Below are positions 21,746-34,115 of a DNA stretch of 64,000 bases, piece after piece; the first letter of the stretch is position 1; each line of letters begins with the position of its first letter. Location of the stretch: positions 1 through 64,000 of the forward strand of contig JALRME010000054.1 of assembly GCA_026120035.1 (NCBI GenBank), in the 5' to 3' direction. Made by a program: the position numbers and the translations under genes. This DNA is from Coleophoma eucalyptorum. Lineage: Eukaryota; Ascomycota; Leotiomycetes; Helotiales; Dermateaceae. Below the pieces are notes generated by a model. That model did not search any database. It saw only the letters and a list, made by a program, of their open reading frames with translations, and was not told where the DNA came from.

Positions 21746-24700
21746 ATGCCTGGGCTGCTACTGGACGAGATGGAGAACGCACCAGCTGCAGAGCCCGAGA
21801 AACCCAAGAAGACCGACTACGGCTTCATCGTTATCAACCAGAAGCTCGAGCTCGAGATCGACTTTGCCACTCAGAGCCTCGCAGGCAAGACGGAAATTAC
21901 TATCGTGCCTACAACTAGCATCCTCACCGATATTCACCTTGACGCGCGACAATGCAGTATACCGAAGAACAAGGTGTTAGTGAATGGGAAGGCGGCGGCA
22001 TTCGATTATGTGGACTACTCGGAGGCTCTAAATATTCCAAAGCAATATGCTTGGACAGCAAACCATTCCAGTTTGCAGATGGATAGGCTTCAACCTATGA
22101 ACGATGAAGTTAATCCTACAAAAGGCCTTATCGTTCATATACCAAAGTCTGTTCGCATAGAGGAGGCAGATCCCTTCTCAGACAGTTCGACCATCGTTGT
22201 AGCACAACGAGGACTCGGGGCAATCACTAGTCGACCTTCCATCGCTCCTGAAGGCACGAACGATCCTCTCCCGACGCCAGCAATAGCAACCCAAAAAGCT
22301 TCTTTAGGCCAGGCCTCTCCGTATGCCGAACTCACTGTCACAATACCATTTACGACGAAACATTTCCGAGATGGATTACAATTCGTGGGACTTTCCGAAG
22401 GGGATGCACGTTATCCGCACGTTTACACAAAGCACTCTTTGGACCCGGGCATGGCATGCTGCATATTCCCATGCGTGGATGATTCAACCATGCGGTGTAC
22501 ATGGGACATTTCTATTACGTGCTCAAAGACTCTTGGAGACGCTCTTAAAAAACCTGTGGCTACGAGCGGGAAACATCTTCACCACAAAAAGTTGCAGCTG
22601 CTCAACCGGATCCCCAAATCTTCTGTTCAAGAGGAAATCCCCATAAGTGATGAGGACAAGCTCCTAGAGATGATGGTCATTTGTTCCGGGGAGCTCACCA
22701 ATGAAGTAATGAACCTTGAGAATAGCACCAAGAAAACGGTCTCGTACTCGGTGGGCCGAGTTGTATCTGCGCAACATATCGGCTTTGCCATAGGGCCTTT
22801 TGAACAGATTGATCTTTCAGAATTTCGCGAGGAAGAGGACGCGGAGAAGCTTGGACAAGGGCAAGCAGTTCCAGTCTCAGCATTTGCTCTGCCAGGTCGA
22901 GCGGAGGAGGTTCGAAATGCCTGTGCCCCGTTGGCCAGTGCAGTTGACTACTACTCACTCAACTTTGGCAAATATGACTTTGTCGAGTGCAGAATGTGCT
23001 TCGTTGACGACCAAATCCCAGACACTGTACACACAGCATCTGTGTCATTATGCAGTAGTCGTCTCCTCTTTGGCGATGATATCATTGATCCTGAGATGGA
23101 GAATATCCGAAAGCTTGTTGTTGCGGTCGCAAGTCAATGGATGGGAGTTGCCATGATTCCTGAAACTCCACTGGACAGATGGATCACTATTGGCATTGCT
23201 CACTTCATCACAGGTTCTTTCATCAAAACTCTCTGTGGAACAAATGATCACATGTACCGGATGAAAGTACTGATGGATCGCCTTGTTGAGCTGGACGTTG
23301 AGAGACCTTCGCTGAGGGACCTTGGCACGATCCTCAAACTTGGCACTTTTGAGCATGATTTCATGGCATTAAAAGCCCCACTCGTTCTGTTCATCCTCGA
23401 TCGACGCATGATGAAAGCTATGGGTGCCGTTGGTGGACTGACTCGTATCATCAACAAAATGGTCACTGCTGCAAATACAGGGGGTGATAGCATAATATCG
23501 ACGAACAGTTTCGCCAAGCTCTGCTATAAGACTTCAAAGTACAAGTGTGAAAGCTTCTTTGACCAGTGGGTGACTGGAGCAGGATGTCCACGGTTTCAAG
23601 TGTCTCAAAGGTTCAATAAGAAAAGACTCTGCGTGGAATTAACCATTACCCAAAAGCAGGAACCGATACCTCATGAAGGAAAGCTTGACAAGAATAATTT
23701 CCTTCGGGAACTCAAAGAAGAAGTTTTTGGAGCGTACACCGGAGCTTTCCATGCTGTGTTTACAGGTCCCATGACCATCCGTATCCATGAAGCTGATGGT
23801 ACACCATATGAACATATTGTGGAGATTAGGGAAGGCATTGGCAAGTTCGAAATTCCGTACAACACCAAATACAAGCGTCTGAAGCGAAGTCGCCGTCAAA
23901 AAGAGCGAGCCAATGCAGCTGCTGGAATGGATGTCAATGCCGATAACCAAGATGATGTCCTCATTTACTGTCTTGGGGACGTTCTGCAGTCACCAGAGGA
24001 GGTTCAGGATTGGCAGCTTGCCGATTGGGATGCCGAGAACGAGGCCGATATGGAAAAGGAGTCTTATGAATGGATTCGTATGGATGCCGATTTCGAGTGG
24101 CTATGCGAGCTCAATTTTGTAAGCATGAAACCGTACATGTACGTCTCGCAGCTGCAACAAGACCGCGATGTGGTGGCACAACAAGAATCGATCTTGTATC
24201 TGAAGAAAGCGTCGCCGCATCCTCTTGTGTCCACCTTCCTTATTCGAACCGTCATGGACCGTCGATATTTCCACGGGGTTCGAACAATGGCTACAGAGTG
24301 TCTTAAAACTCATGCAGCAGCTGCTTGCAACTGGATTGGCCTCACACATCTTGAGAAAGTCTATCAAGAGCTCTTCTGTTATGCAGATGGCATGCCCAAG
24401 GCAAATGATTTCCAGGATAAGAAATCCTACTGGGTTTTATGCGCTATTCCAAGAGCTGTGGCACAGATACGAGATGCAGACGGAAAATGCCCTCAACGAG
24501 CCAGAAGGCTGATATTGGACCAATTACGCTTCAATGACAATGGGAATAACAATTTCTCCGACAATCACTATGTGGCTAATCTACTTAATGCTCTTGCTGA
24601 CTGCCTAATTCCGACCAAAAAAAACAACGAAGAGATGAACTTTGGAGACGAGGACGAAGACTATGATCCTGAACCAAAGAACTTCTGTCAAAGTGCTATT

Positions 24701-26235
24701 GAGGAGATCGATCGGTACCGACGTATGGACGAATGGATCAATTCATACCAGAACATATATACCACCACGGCTCTCGAATGCAAGAAGAAATTGATGAAGG
24801 CTGGTGTAATACCTATAGACCCGGTCGAATTCGGTCAGTATCTTCACGATGGGACTGCAGACAACGTGCGCATCAAGGCTTTCGAAGCACTTGTTGACTT
24901 AGGATTCATCATGAATGATGCAGTCACGGCCTACCTCCTGAACGTTATTAGCACGGATTCGTCCCCGTTCGTACGGAACAAGCTCTTCGAGGTGTTCTGT
25001 CGTGGTTTGGCTTCTATTGCCTTTGGCGAGCACAAAGCCTCAGAAGTACCGGTGCAACCTGCGGCCGACGAAGATACTCTAATCGAAGACGTGGATAAAT
25101 CCGTAGAGGAGAGGAAAGCTCAAATAGCACGCACTACGTCTATCATTGGAGCCCTGGCTGCCTTAAAAACCGAGCTTGAAGGAAATCTGGCTTTGAAGGA
25201 CGCGCTCTGGAAGGCGGTTCGATCGCCGGTTATTTCTTTATCTGAGCAGGTTGACTTGCTCGACATCTGCCACTTACTTTATGGCTTGGATGATGAGTTT
25301 GTTATCAAGTTGAAGTATCCACGGTACTGGAAGGCGGAGCATTTGGGCAAGGTATGTCGTGCTTCCACGTTGTATATGCACGACACTGACATTCTTAGGG
25401 TCTTCTCAAGTTTTCGGAGACTGATAACCTCCGACTTAATATCTCTAAATATACTCAGAAGAAACTTGACAAGCTCAAAGCACCGCCGCCGCCACCCGCA
25501 CCCGAACCCGTTCCCATCTATAGGCCACCGCCAGTTTTCAAACCTCCTCCAGTTTTCAAGCCAGCTCCAGCTCCACCACCTCCTGTGCTTCCAGTACCTC
25601 CGTCTCTACCAGCTCCACCACGCCCGATTCCGGCGCCGCCAATTGTCCAATCTGCAGCTCCCGAACGCGAACGTCTGTCAATGCCTTTGAAATTAAGTTT
25701 CAAGTCTAAGGCAGCAGCTTCTTCAATAAAGGTTTCTAACACAGGCTCAATGCAACCACCAAAGCGTCCTGTTCCCTCGACAGAGCCAAAGCCAGCCAAC
25801 ATCAAGTTGGAAGGTCTTGAGAGCACGCCGAAGCCTCCCAAACCCAAGAGACGGATCGTCAGATTACCATATCGCAATTTCTTGAAGGTTCAAGAGATTT
25901 TGAGCAAGCCTCCAAATCCTGCCCCCGTTCAACCAACCCCAAAACGTCAGCGATCTGAATCCTTCTCGCAAGCTTCACCAGCTCCTAGGCCCTCTCCTGC
26001 ATCGTCATCTACGTCCTCCATCAAAGCTGCTTCTCCTGCGTATATGTCACAAAATTCAAATTATACACCAGGATCCATTGTTGTTAAACCACGAAAGCCT
26101 CTTCCCGACGCAGGTGGCCGAAAACCTCTACCTGATGTTGCGTCAAGCAGAACTCCGTCAGAGCCTCCCAAGAAACGGAGTAAAAGGGTCAAGCTTAGAT
26201 ATTCACCTGGAAATCCAAAATTTGCGAGATTCTGA
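21746..26235 (+). CDS. TAF2: Transcription initiation factor TFIID subunit 2 (TAF2)
   Basis: Two exons (21746-25351, 25399-26235) give 1480 residues. TAF2 is the TFIID subunit that, with TAF1, contacts the initiator region of core promoters. It is built on an M1-aminopeptidase fold. The N-terminal beta domain (residues about 25-350, GFIVINQKLELEIDFATQSL) and the peptidase-like domain (about 350-620) are recognisable, and helical repeats follow to about 1200. The zinc site is lost: where active enzymes have HExxH before Gln-Trp, this protein has V459 and A460 in place of HE and S463 in place of the second His (VAVASQWMG). This is expected for TAF2 and argues for a structural role. Exon 2 encodes a proline-rich region (PPPPPAPEPVPIYRPPPVF) and a basic Pro/Ser tail ending KKRSKRVKLRYSPGNPKFAR, probably disordered. 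Confidence 0.95.
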
Positions 26236-27466
26236 TCCGTTCTTTTGCCTATTACTTGTTCTCTTCTCCATTCCAAACTGGCGCTTCCATTCTTTTTAGA
26301 TTGAGCATTTGCATTTTAGCGGAAAACGGAGTTTATAGGGGCTTGCCTGGAATCGGGGTGGAAGGTTTAAGTTTCTAAGGGTTTGCTATTCTTCACAAGT
26401 CAGACAAGAGGGATTAATGAGAATACTGGGAACGCATTGCGACAAGGATATATTATTTTATGTATGTGAAAGATGTGTCTGGAGGGACGAAGTCGGGAGA
26501 CGAGCTCGGCATCATTGGAATGGAGATCTTGAGTAGAGTTTGTTACTATTAGTAAGGTTGGGCAAGCCTCCTCGATTAGCTCGCCTACCCGCTTAGCTAA
26601 GCTAGGTCGAGTTAACGTATTCTATAAGCAAGTGTCCCATATAGTCAAGTGTAATCTAATAGCAACGTCAATGGCAACGTCAATCCTCAATCACACATAG
26701 ACTCCCAAGAAGCTCTTTCGTTGAAAAAGTCTGCGTTACATTACCAAGATGGGACTAGGGAATCCCATCATCTGATGTAGAGGGAGGACAGACGGATAGA
26801 GGGAAAGGGGGACAGAGTTGATGCCCACCAATAAAGAAGGGCAGAGACCTGACATGACTAGGTACCTTACTCATCGACGTCTTCCCCAGCTTTGTAAGCG
26901 AGATGTCCTTCCCCGAAAAGTGACCCACCAACAACCACCCTTCCCCTTCGCGCAACCCAAATGGAAAAGCTCGAGGGATGCCTCAGTGATATATATCCTC
27001 ACTCTGTCTATCTTGTCCTATCTCTGTTTGGACAGCAGAGGCTAGTGTCAGACAATGTCATGGCCTCTTCCCCCGCTTCCAACGAGAATGCAGCTCTCCC
27101 TCCCCTTCCCCACATGTTCAGGCAGCTTGATAGTGGGGTGCGACCACGGAAATGGCTGCACTTCGGCGAGTAACGAGAGAGTAAGTAGTGTGGTGAGATC
27201 TGAGGTGCGCGAGATGGACGACGCACTTTAGGTGGCGTGGATCGCAGGTTTGGTGTAGCTACAACAACGACGGCGACAAGAGCCAATTCTACGCTTGCTT
27301 TTTTGTCTCAAGCCGGTGAGATGGGTGGTACCTCAATCAACACTACTTGCACTAACCTAGACCTTCCTTAATTCTCTCTAAGCCGGTCACCTTGTTGTCG
27401 CCATCAAATCAACCCCCTTTGAGTTACGATCAGAACCAGTGTACCTTCTGCTGCGTTGGTAACATC
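26236..27466. other. Intergenic interval with a short TpA-rich insertion-like patch
   Basis: No gene is supported. A patch at about 26540-26660 is rich in TpA with TTAGCT/AGCTAAG-like elements and differs from flanking sequence, possibly a small degraded repeat. The right part contains the promoter of the DHA2-type transporter. Confidence 0.35.
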
Positions 27467-29417
27467 ATGTCCGTGCTCTCTTCGGGTGGAGAGAGTGAAG
27501 CCGGACACAATGAAATAGATCGAATTCAAGCCAGTAACACCATTGGTGATGGCAATCAAGAACTGCCGACTCCAGACCAGAAAGCTGGTCCTTCGAGCAC
27601 CAGCCCCCCTCCCACCCCTGAGCCGTCTGAGCATGGCAAGTCAATGGCCATGGCTGCAGCTGCGCCATTGGTCGTCGTCCTAGCAGGGGCTGCTTTTCTT
27701 AACGTGAGTACGAAAAGCCAATGTAGATCAGTATTACATGCTAAGATATTCTCCGTCCAGACCGCATCCATAACGTCAATTGTCATCATATTACCAAGTA
27801 TTGGATCTGATCTGGATGTTTCTCAGGCCCGGCAACAATGGATGGTGTCTGCATATTCATTGACCTTCGGCTGTTTTCTCCTCCTTTTTGGGAAGCTGGG
27901 TGATGTCTTTGGAAAGTGCCTCTTATTCCTGGCGGGTGGTGTTTGGGTCACTGCTTTTGCCATTGGCACTGCTTTGTCTCCGAACGAGATCTGCTTTGAT
28001 ATCATGCGAGCTATGCAGGGACTGGTGAGTTTTCAGCGAGAGCTTCCAAAAGGTACTAGGCTGATCGGTGACAGGGTGCTGCAGCAAATGTACCAACGGC
28101 TATGGGAATCATAGGCGCAACAATACCTCCTGGACGAGTAAAGAATTATGCTTTTGCAATCTACTCTGCGGGAGCTCCAGTTGGAGCTGTGATTGGCAAT
28201 CTGATGGTAAGTACACCGTCAGGGTTATCGGTTCTATATTCTTACAGATTTAGGGAGGTATCTTTGGCCAATACACGGGCTGGCGTGTTGTCTTCTACGT
28301 TCTCGCCGCATGCTCAGCGGCCATTACCATCAGTGCTTATTTCATCATCCCCAAGGATCTCCCTCGAGATATCAGCATACCCCGAAGCAAGCTCATTTCA
28401 CGTATTGACTGGGTTGGCGGCTTTGTAATCACGTCTGGCCTACTCCTCTTGATCGTTGGCCTCTCAGAAGGAAATAACCCAAAGACAGGATGGAGTAAGC
28501 CATTTGTCCTTACAATCTTAATTCTTTCAATACTGCTGATTGCGGCATTCTGCTTCTGGGAACACTACCTCGAATCAAAGACTACAAGAGATCCTCTTAT
28601 GCCGATATCTGTCTTCAAGAACAAACGCTTTTCGATTGGAATGGCAATTGCCCTCTTCTTCTATGGTGCTTTCAACAATTACCTCATCTACACCACATAC
28701 TTGTAAGCTACTTCACTGCGCCAAATTTGATCGATGCTAAAGTGAAATCTAGCTATCAAAACTACCTCCTACTAAGCTCCATCCAAACAACCTTGCGCTT
28801 CCTTCCTTGCGGCATCATTGGCTGTAAGTCTATCACACCTTTGCAAAAGCCTCCAGATTACTGACTAAATCCCAGTGGCAATGGTCTTCGCAACTGGCTT
28901 CCTCCTTGACCGCATCCCCGCAAACTACATCCTAACCTTTGGCCTAACATCAACCTGCATTTCCTGTCTCTTGTTTGCTATGCCTATTCCCCCATCAACA
29001 ACCTACTGGGCGTATGGCCTCATCGCCATGGTCCTCGCTGTCTTCGGTGCCGACTCGGTGTATCCATGCCTTGGGCTCTTCATCACACAGTCCCTTGACG
29101 GCAAGGACCAAGCACTCGCTGGCGCCATGTTCAATACTGTCGGTCAGATTGGTAGGATTTTGGCGTTAGCGGTTGCGTCTGCAATTGAGGGTGCAGTAGA
29201 GGCTGCCGCGACAGATGAGAAGCAGGGATTATTAAAAGGTTTGAGATGTGCACAATGGTTTGGATTTGCGTGCTGTGGTATCTCCGTCGGATTTGCGGTT
29301 ATGGGCTTGAGGGGCATTGGCAGGATTGGTTTGGCGAAGAAATTGGGGAATAACGTTCCAACACTCATTGTCGAAACAAGCGAGAAAGATGTATATTTGA
29401 GCGTTACAAAAGTTTAA
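27467..29417 (+). CDS. MFS transporter, DHA2 (14-TMS) type
   Basis: Six exons: 27467-27703, 27761-28024, 28075-28206, 28254-28702, 28753-28823 and 28876-29417 (564 residues). The start is the first ATG of an open frame that has only non-ATG codons upstream. After a soluble N-terminus (about 60 residues, Pro/Ser-rich), the membrane part begins with AAAAPLVVVLAGAAFLN and a long second segment. Loop 2-3 carries the MFS motif A-like GKLGDVFGK. The overall pattern, including QQWMVSAYSLTFGCFLLLFG and a long helix pair in the middle, resembles the Atr1/Amf1 (aminotriazole resistance / ammonium facilitator-like) branch of DHA2 proton antiporters at the plasma membrane. The substrate cannot be told from sequence. 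A diverged copy of its 3' end lies about 0.7 kb downstream. Confidence 0.85.
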
Positions 29418-30086
29418 AGCCTGTATTTTGGTGCATGGAAGATAGGGTGTAGAGTAACATAGAGTCTGGATTGCCGGTTTTCTTGTACGTATGTCAGTCA
29501 AAGAGAGAAAATATGAGGATTTTATACTTCATTCTTGTCTACGTTACTTTAGAAGATGGTCGCAATTCATTGAATTGATTGGCGCTTTGTCTGATATATT
29601 CTATCGTCTGTTGCCTTGTGCTAGGATATTCTTGTGTGATTCTAGCATACTTGAGAACCAGAAGATTAAGTAAGGGGGAAAGGATTATCTAGAATATCCG
29701 CCCCTCCACTTGCTTGTTCCTTAGCTTAAAGGCTCTTCGTTCCGTCTCTAACCAACAGCTGAAGATCATCAGAAGCGTCCTAGTGCCAAGCTAGATTGCA
29801 GGATAGATATTAGTCTTCGGATTGTTCTTCCGCTAGACCTATCTTTATACCCTAATATCTGAATTTTCCCTAATAATACTCTTTTCGCTAGGGCCATTAC
29901 CCGCTGTTCTCTATGTACATGTGCATTGTGAACCGCTACGAAAAACAGCAAGTAGTTAATAAAATTTGAATCGTAGTACTTGTGTCCTTTTGTAGGGATA
30001 CTTTCTAGGACGTAACGTAGTCGGTTCGGTATCTTGAGATCGAAGTGTGTATAAGAAGGGGTAAAGGGTAAAGGTCAAAGAGCACT
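29418..30086. other. Gene-free interval with RIP-like composition
   Basis: No coding region is seen. From about 29660 to 30080 the sequence is TpA-rich and degenerate. It lies between the intact MFS gene and the isolated 3' fragment at 30087, so it may be what is left of the body of a mutated paralogue; this is inference. Confidence 0.4.
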
Positions 30087-30203
30087 CTTCCAGCACTCAT
30101 TGTGGAAACAAGCGAGAAGGATGTATATTTGAGCGTTACGAAATCCGTTGCACGAGAAGACATAGAGTTTGGAGTGCACTTTTTGAAGTTGAAAAGCTCT
30201 TGA
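30087..30203 (+). pseudogene. Orphan 3' fragment of an MFS gene related to the one at 27467
   Basis: About 60 bp at 30087-30150 match the last codons of the upstream DHA2 transporter (29356-29418) with roughly six differences, several of them synonymous. Read in the same frame the fragment gives LPALIVETSEKDVYLSVTK, against VPTLIVETSEKDVYLSVTK in the intact gene, and stays open to a TGA at 30201. Similarity also resumes in the 3' flank: ACATAGAGTCTGGATTGC-like sequence near 29458 is matched near 30169. No transmembrane part remains upstream. It is best read as the tail of a lost or mutated tandem paralogue. Confidence 0.65.
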
Positions 30204-30533
30204 TTGTGACAGACTAGAAGAGTCCTACCTTAAGTACTTGACTAACGCCTAGAGTGCAAACAAACATATCATATGACTATTTGATTCCAACAAAATCAAT
30301 ACTAAGATTTAAGTATCATCTTGTCTATCTATATATACACATGTATTATATTCGCACAACTGAGGGCCTACTAGCATCCCAGGTCTCAGTCCTCGTCCCA
30401 ACATCCTCCAGGGTATTGTTAAATTCGAATGGTCACCTACGTTAATATTGCATATCCAGCACCTATATCTCAGGTCTATATTTCCAACGCCGTCTAGTCA
30501 TTATACATTCAAAGTCATCTAGCCATTAATCTG
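30204..30533. other. Intergenic interval between convergent units
   Basis: The 330 bp lead to the stop of the minus-strand IQ-motif gene. They are AT-rich, with no motif recognised. Confidence 0.35.
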
Positions 30534-32626
30534 TCAATGCTCCAGATCCCTGCTCCCTTTAGGGGCAACTGCGTTCTCGGGGCCAGGACCTGGAGCTTCT
30601 ATATCAATCGCACCGTCCTTTTTACTACTCTCCACGTCCTTCAGAACCGATACAGCAGGTTTGTGTGACCTACTCCACGATCCAATGCTCATATTCTTGA
30701 AAAAGCCAATATTCTTCTGCACGCCATCTTCCGCGTCGGCCTTTTGTTTGACTTCCAAGAAGCGACGTTCTAATGCTGCGCTTTCACTCTTGTCTCTTTG
30801 CTCTTCCTCGCGCTGAGCGACCTCGGTTGGTGAGAGGAGTTTCTCCTTGCCATGAACTATTTTCTTGACTACCTTCTTACCTTTTTTGCGCGTCTTGACG
30901 TAGGCTTCTAGGCCAACGAGAACAGCGTAGGAGCGTGAGATGGACACGTGCGACATATCCACGCCGTTGTCTTTTAGAGAGTGCACAAACGCTCGAAAGT
31001 TAGCGACTAGGTTTTGTGTTAGCTATTTTCATACTGGATGGGCACATCAAACGCACCTGGGGGACGATAGTGTCCACTCAATGGACTCAGCTTAGACAGT
31101 CGTCCATCCTTGATCTTGATCAAGCCAGCAGCTGAAATTCGCGAGCCATGCAAGAAAGAAGAATGCTGAAAAGCACCAGATTGCTTGATACCAACATAGA
31201 GCCGGAAGCTGGTATCGGCGACAAAGATCCAAGTATTCTTTTTCACGCTCCCTCTCAACAGTTTATTGAAGATTGTAGCGGCTGAGACATGCCTGACCTT
31301 CTTTACACCTCTTGCTTTATCCAGTTCTGGCGTAGCATACTTGTCTGCTCTAGCTACTACGGATGCACCTTCTGTCTCGGGATCTTGATGACTGTGGCCC
31401 GGCTCTCCTTCCTGTGAGGATTGTGAGCTTGCGCTCGATGGAGAAGAGGCTCTGGTTGCCGCTTCTTCGCGAATGGGTGCGAATGGAGGCGTCTCATCCG
31501 TGTCAGGTACAATGCCTTTGATGGAGTCCTTCCACTTCTCAGTCGTGTCAATCCGAGCACCGTTCTTTGCCCAGCATAATCTTCCTTCTTTGTCGATTTT
31601 GACGAGGTAATCTAGCCGTTCTTCTTTGGATAAATATCGCACTTGTTCGCGATCGAGTCTCTCCCGCGGACAACCTTGGCAGTCGATATATCTCCCCTCT
31701 CCATGATCTAACCAATAAAAGAAATTTTCGTTCGTGTCTGACTTCTTCCATTCCTCATGATATGTTCGGAGGTTACTCCCGTATCGGTGCTTCAGATCTA
31801 CCATCTCGAGGAAATATTGCAAGTCCATCATCTTTGCCGCCTTTTGCCTTATAGATTTCTCTTCTGCTTTCCGTTTCTTCCTCGCTAGTCGCTCTTCCTC
31901 CGGCACCTCTGTATCTTCCTCCTCACTCGCATCGGAATCCGATTCCTCATCCCCACCAGCTCTCCTTGCAATAAGGCCCACCTTCTTCCAATTCTGCCTC
32001 GCAAAGGACTGTGCAGCAGAACTAGGCATACCAGGCGAGACTAAAGTCCCTGGGCTATCGGCCGACGACCTCTCAATATCACCACTGACTCTTGGCTTTG
32101 GTTCAGTCATTTTTCTATACCATGCTTCCTTGACAGCCTCTACCCATCGCGTAGTTGGATCCAGACCCATTCCTGCAAGTTCCCTCCGCGCCCTATGTCC
32201 ACGATAATTCCTCTGGATCAAGCCAGCAGCTTTCGTCCTCTCCTCCTCATTGAGATCCTCAAGATTGGTATCAAGTCGCTTCTGCATGACCTCTTCCTCC
32301 TTCGCCTCTTGTACTGTTGAGATTTGATCCATGCCTTCTCTACTGGGTGGGATGAGCGAGTCTAGGTATTCCTGGTGCGAGCGCTGCGAGTGTTTCGTCG
32401 AGACAGACGAAATCACCGAGTCGTGTCGGAGGCGGGTGTCGAGCTCTTCTTGATTCGGAGACTGCAATGCAGAATGTAAAGGCGGTTGTAAATGCAAAGT
32501 CGAAGACTGCCTGCTCCTCTGTTGCAGGTTCTCTACACCTTGCTGTGCATTAGCAAGAGACAGGAGCGGCGGCTCAGAAGATATCGCAGTTTTTGAGTGC
32601 TCGCAATTTGCAAGGCCAGGCGTCAT
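30534..32626 (-). CDS. IQ (calmodulin-binding) motif protein
   Basis: Two exons, 32626-31057 and 31006-30534, give 680 residues. The 50-nt intron (GTGCGT donor, CCTAG acceptor) restores GHYRPPVANFRAFVHSLKDN across the junction. One IQ motif is clear at about residues 140-160, IQRNYRGHRARR, matching IQxxxRGxxxR, the calmodulin-binding consensus. Acidic and Lys-rich segments follow (ESDSDASEEEDTEVPEEERL). A conserved core contains NENFFYWLDHGEGRYIDC and DREQVRYLSKEERLDYLVKI, then WIFVADTSFRLYVG with FLHGSRISAAG. This matches a fungal IQ-domain family of unknown role, thought to respond to calcium through calmodulin. The initiator is uncertain: ATG 32626 is the first plausible one, and an exon further upstream cannot be excluded. 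Confidence 0.75.
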
Positions 32627-34115
32627 GAGGAAAAGAGAGGTGATGCGACACACTGCGCAAGCCAACAGAAGTATGCGCGATTCCGTGTGGTCCAGCTGTT
32701 CTGCGTGAGGCGTCTTAGAGAGGAGGGGTAAGCTATAGCGAGAGTGTGAATCTTCAAAGCTTGCTTGACTTGATTTGAAGGGCTGGCCAACAATTGACCG
32801 GATGATCTGACGTGACGTGAGCTCTCCTGCAGGAGGATAAGAACTCGTGGCTGTGGTAACTCTGAATGTGGCTCAGGTAATTCTTCCAGAGCCGGTCGAG
32901 CTGAAATGCTTCTCAAGGAGGGGAATGGAAATTAGGAATTACTTAGGAGTTGTCGAAAAGGAAAAAAGCTAGAGGTAGGATTTGGCAAAGGGATTGATAA
33001 GGGAAAGAAAGATGGGAGCAATCCTTCGGAAAAGTTTGTTGGTTCATTCATTTTTGACGCGGTTGTCTGGGACGATTATCAAGGCAAGATAGTAGTGTAG
33101 CAAGGTATTCCCGTCGTCGTCACTGGGAAGTGGCTCAGTGGGTTCAGAACAGCCAGCCGCCAGCTGGTCCTGTCCTGTCGGGGACTTATTTCTCCCGCCT
33201 CCCCTCTCGCGTTGCCTAAGGTTATTGAGTGGAATGGCCTGCCTACCTAGGTGGAGTCTAAGAATAGGATGCCTCGGGGGGACAATAGTTTATTTTACCT
33301 TGCTTGGCTCCTTGACTTGACTGCTTCTTCTATTCTTCCATTCTTCCATTCTTCCATAGCCCAGCAAGGTGGTGAAGACGCACGCCTCGCCTCGCTTTTG
33401 CTGTGCTTGCTGCCCGGTCACAGCCGATGAGCAATGACGTATTTTCCAGTGGGGGGTCTCGCTCTCCCACATCTTCAGGGTCTGCTTCTCCAGTTTCCAG
33501 TTTCAGGTTTATTTTGCGCTCATCAGTCAGGTTAGTTGGCCTGGAGCAGTCAAGGACCATTCTCACATGCTCTCTCCCGGGTCTAGCAGTGCGAGGTACG
33601 GGCTTCGGGCACTAGTGAGCATGCTTCCAATCTACGAAGAGCATCAGGGCCATCGGAGAGCATTTCAACCAGAGGAGTTTGGGCAAACTGGATTATCTTG
33701 CATTAAATGTAGTTTTCGTAGTCTTCCTCTGCCGCCATCTCCTCAAAGGACCGACATTGTGTGTTGTATTGAATTCATACAGAGAGCCTCCCATCGGATG
33801 CCATGAATAGAAAGTAAACGCCGTTGCAATGCTTTTATGCCCTCTCACTCTCCAAGTGCCCCTCTCCTTTTGAAACAAAAACTGCTGCTGGAAGTATGAG
33901 CTGCATTGAAACGAAGTCTATTAGTTACTCTTTATAATTCGTGAACCCAAATCCCGTCTGAATAAAACGTAGAATCATAATCCCCATCTTGCCGGTCCTT
34001 GACAGGAGCTGCTGATCTGCTTTGTTTTCGGGCAAACCTTTTCTTATCAGAAATGGCCAACTTGATGCGCCGAATGCCCAATATTCCAAGGGAGCAAGAT
34101 CAATGTCGTGTCCTC
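32627..34115. other. Gene-free interval with short tandem repeats
   Basis: No supportable gene. Three 8-bp units ATTCTTCC stand in tandem at 33332-33355. The left part contains the promoter of the IQ-motif gene and the right part the 3' region of the phosphotransferase gene. Confidence 0.4.
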
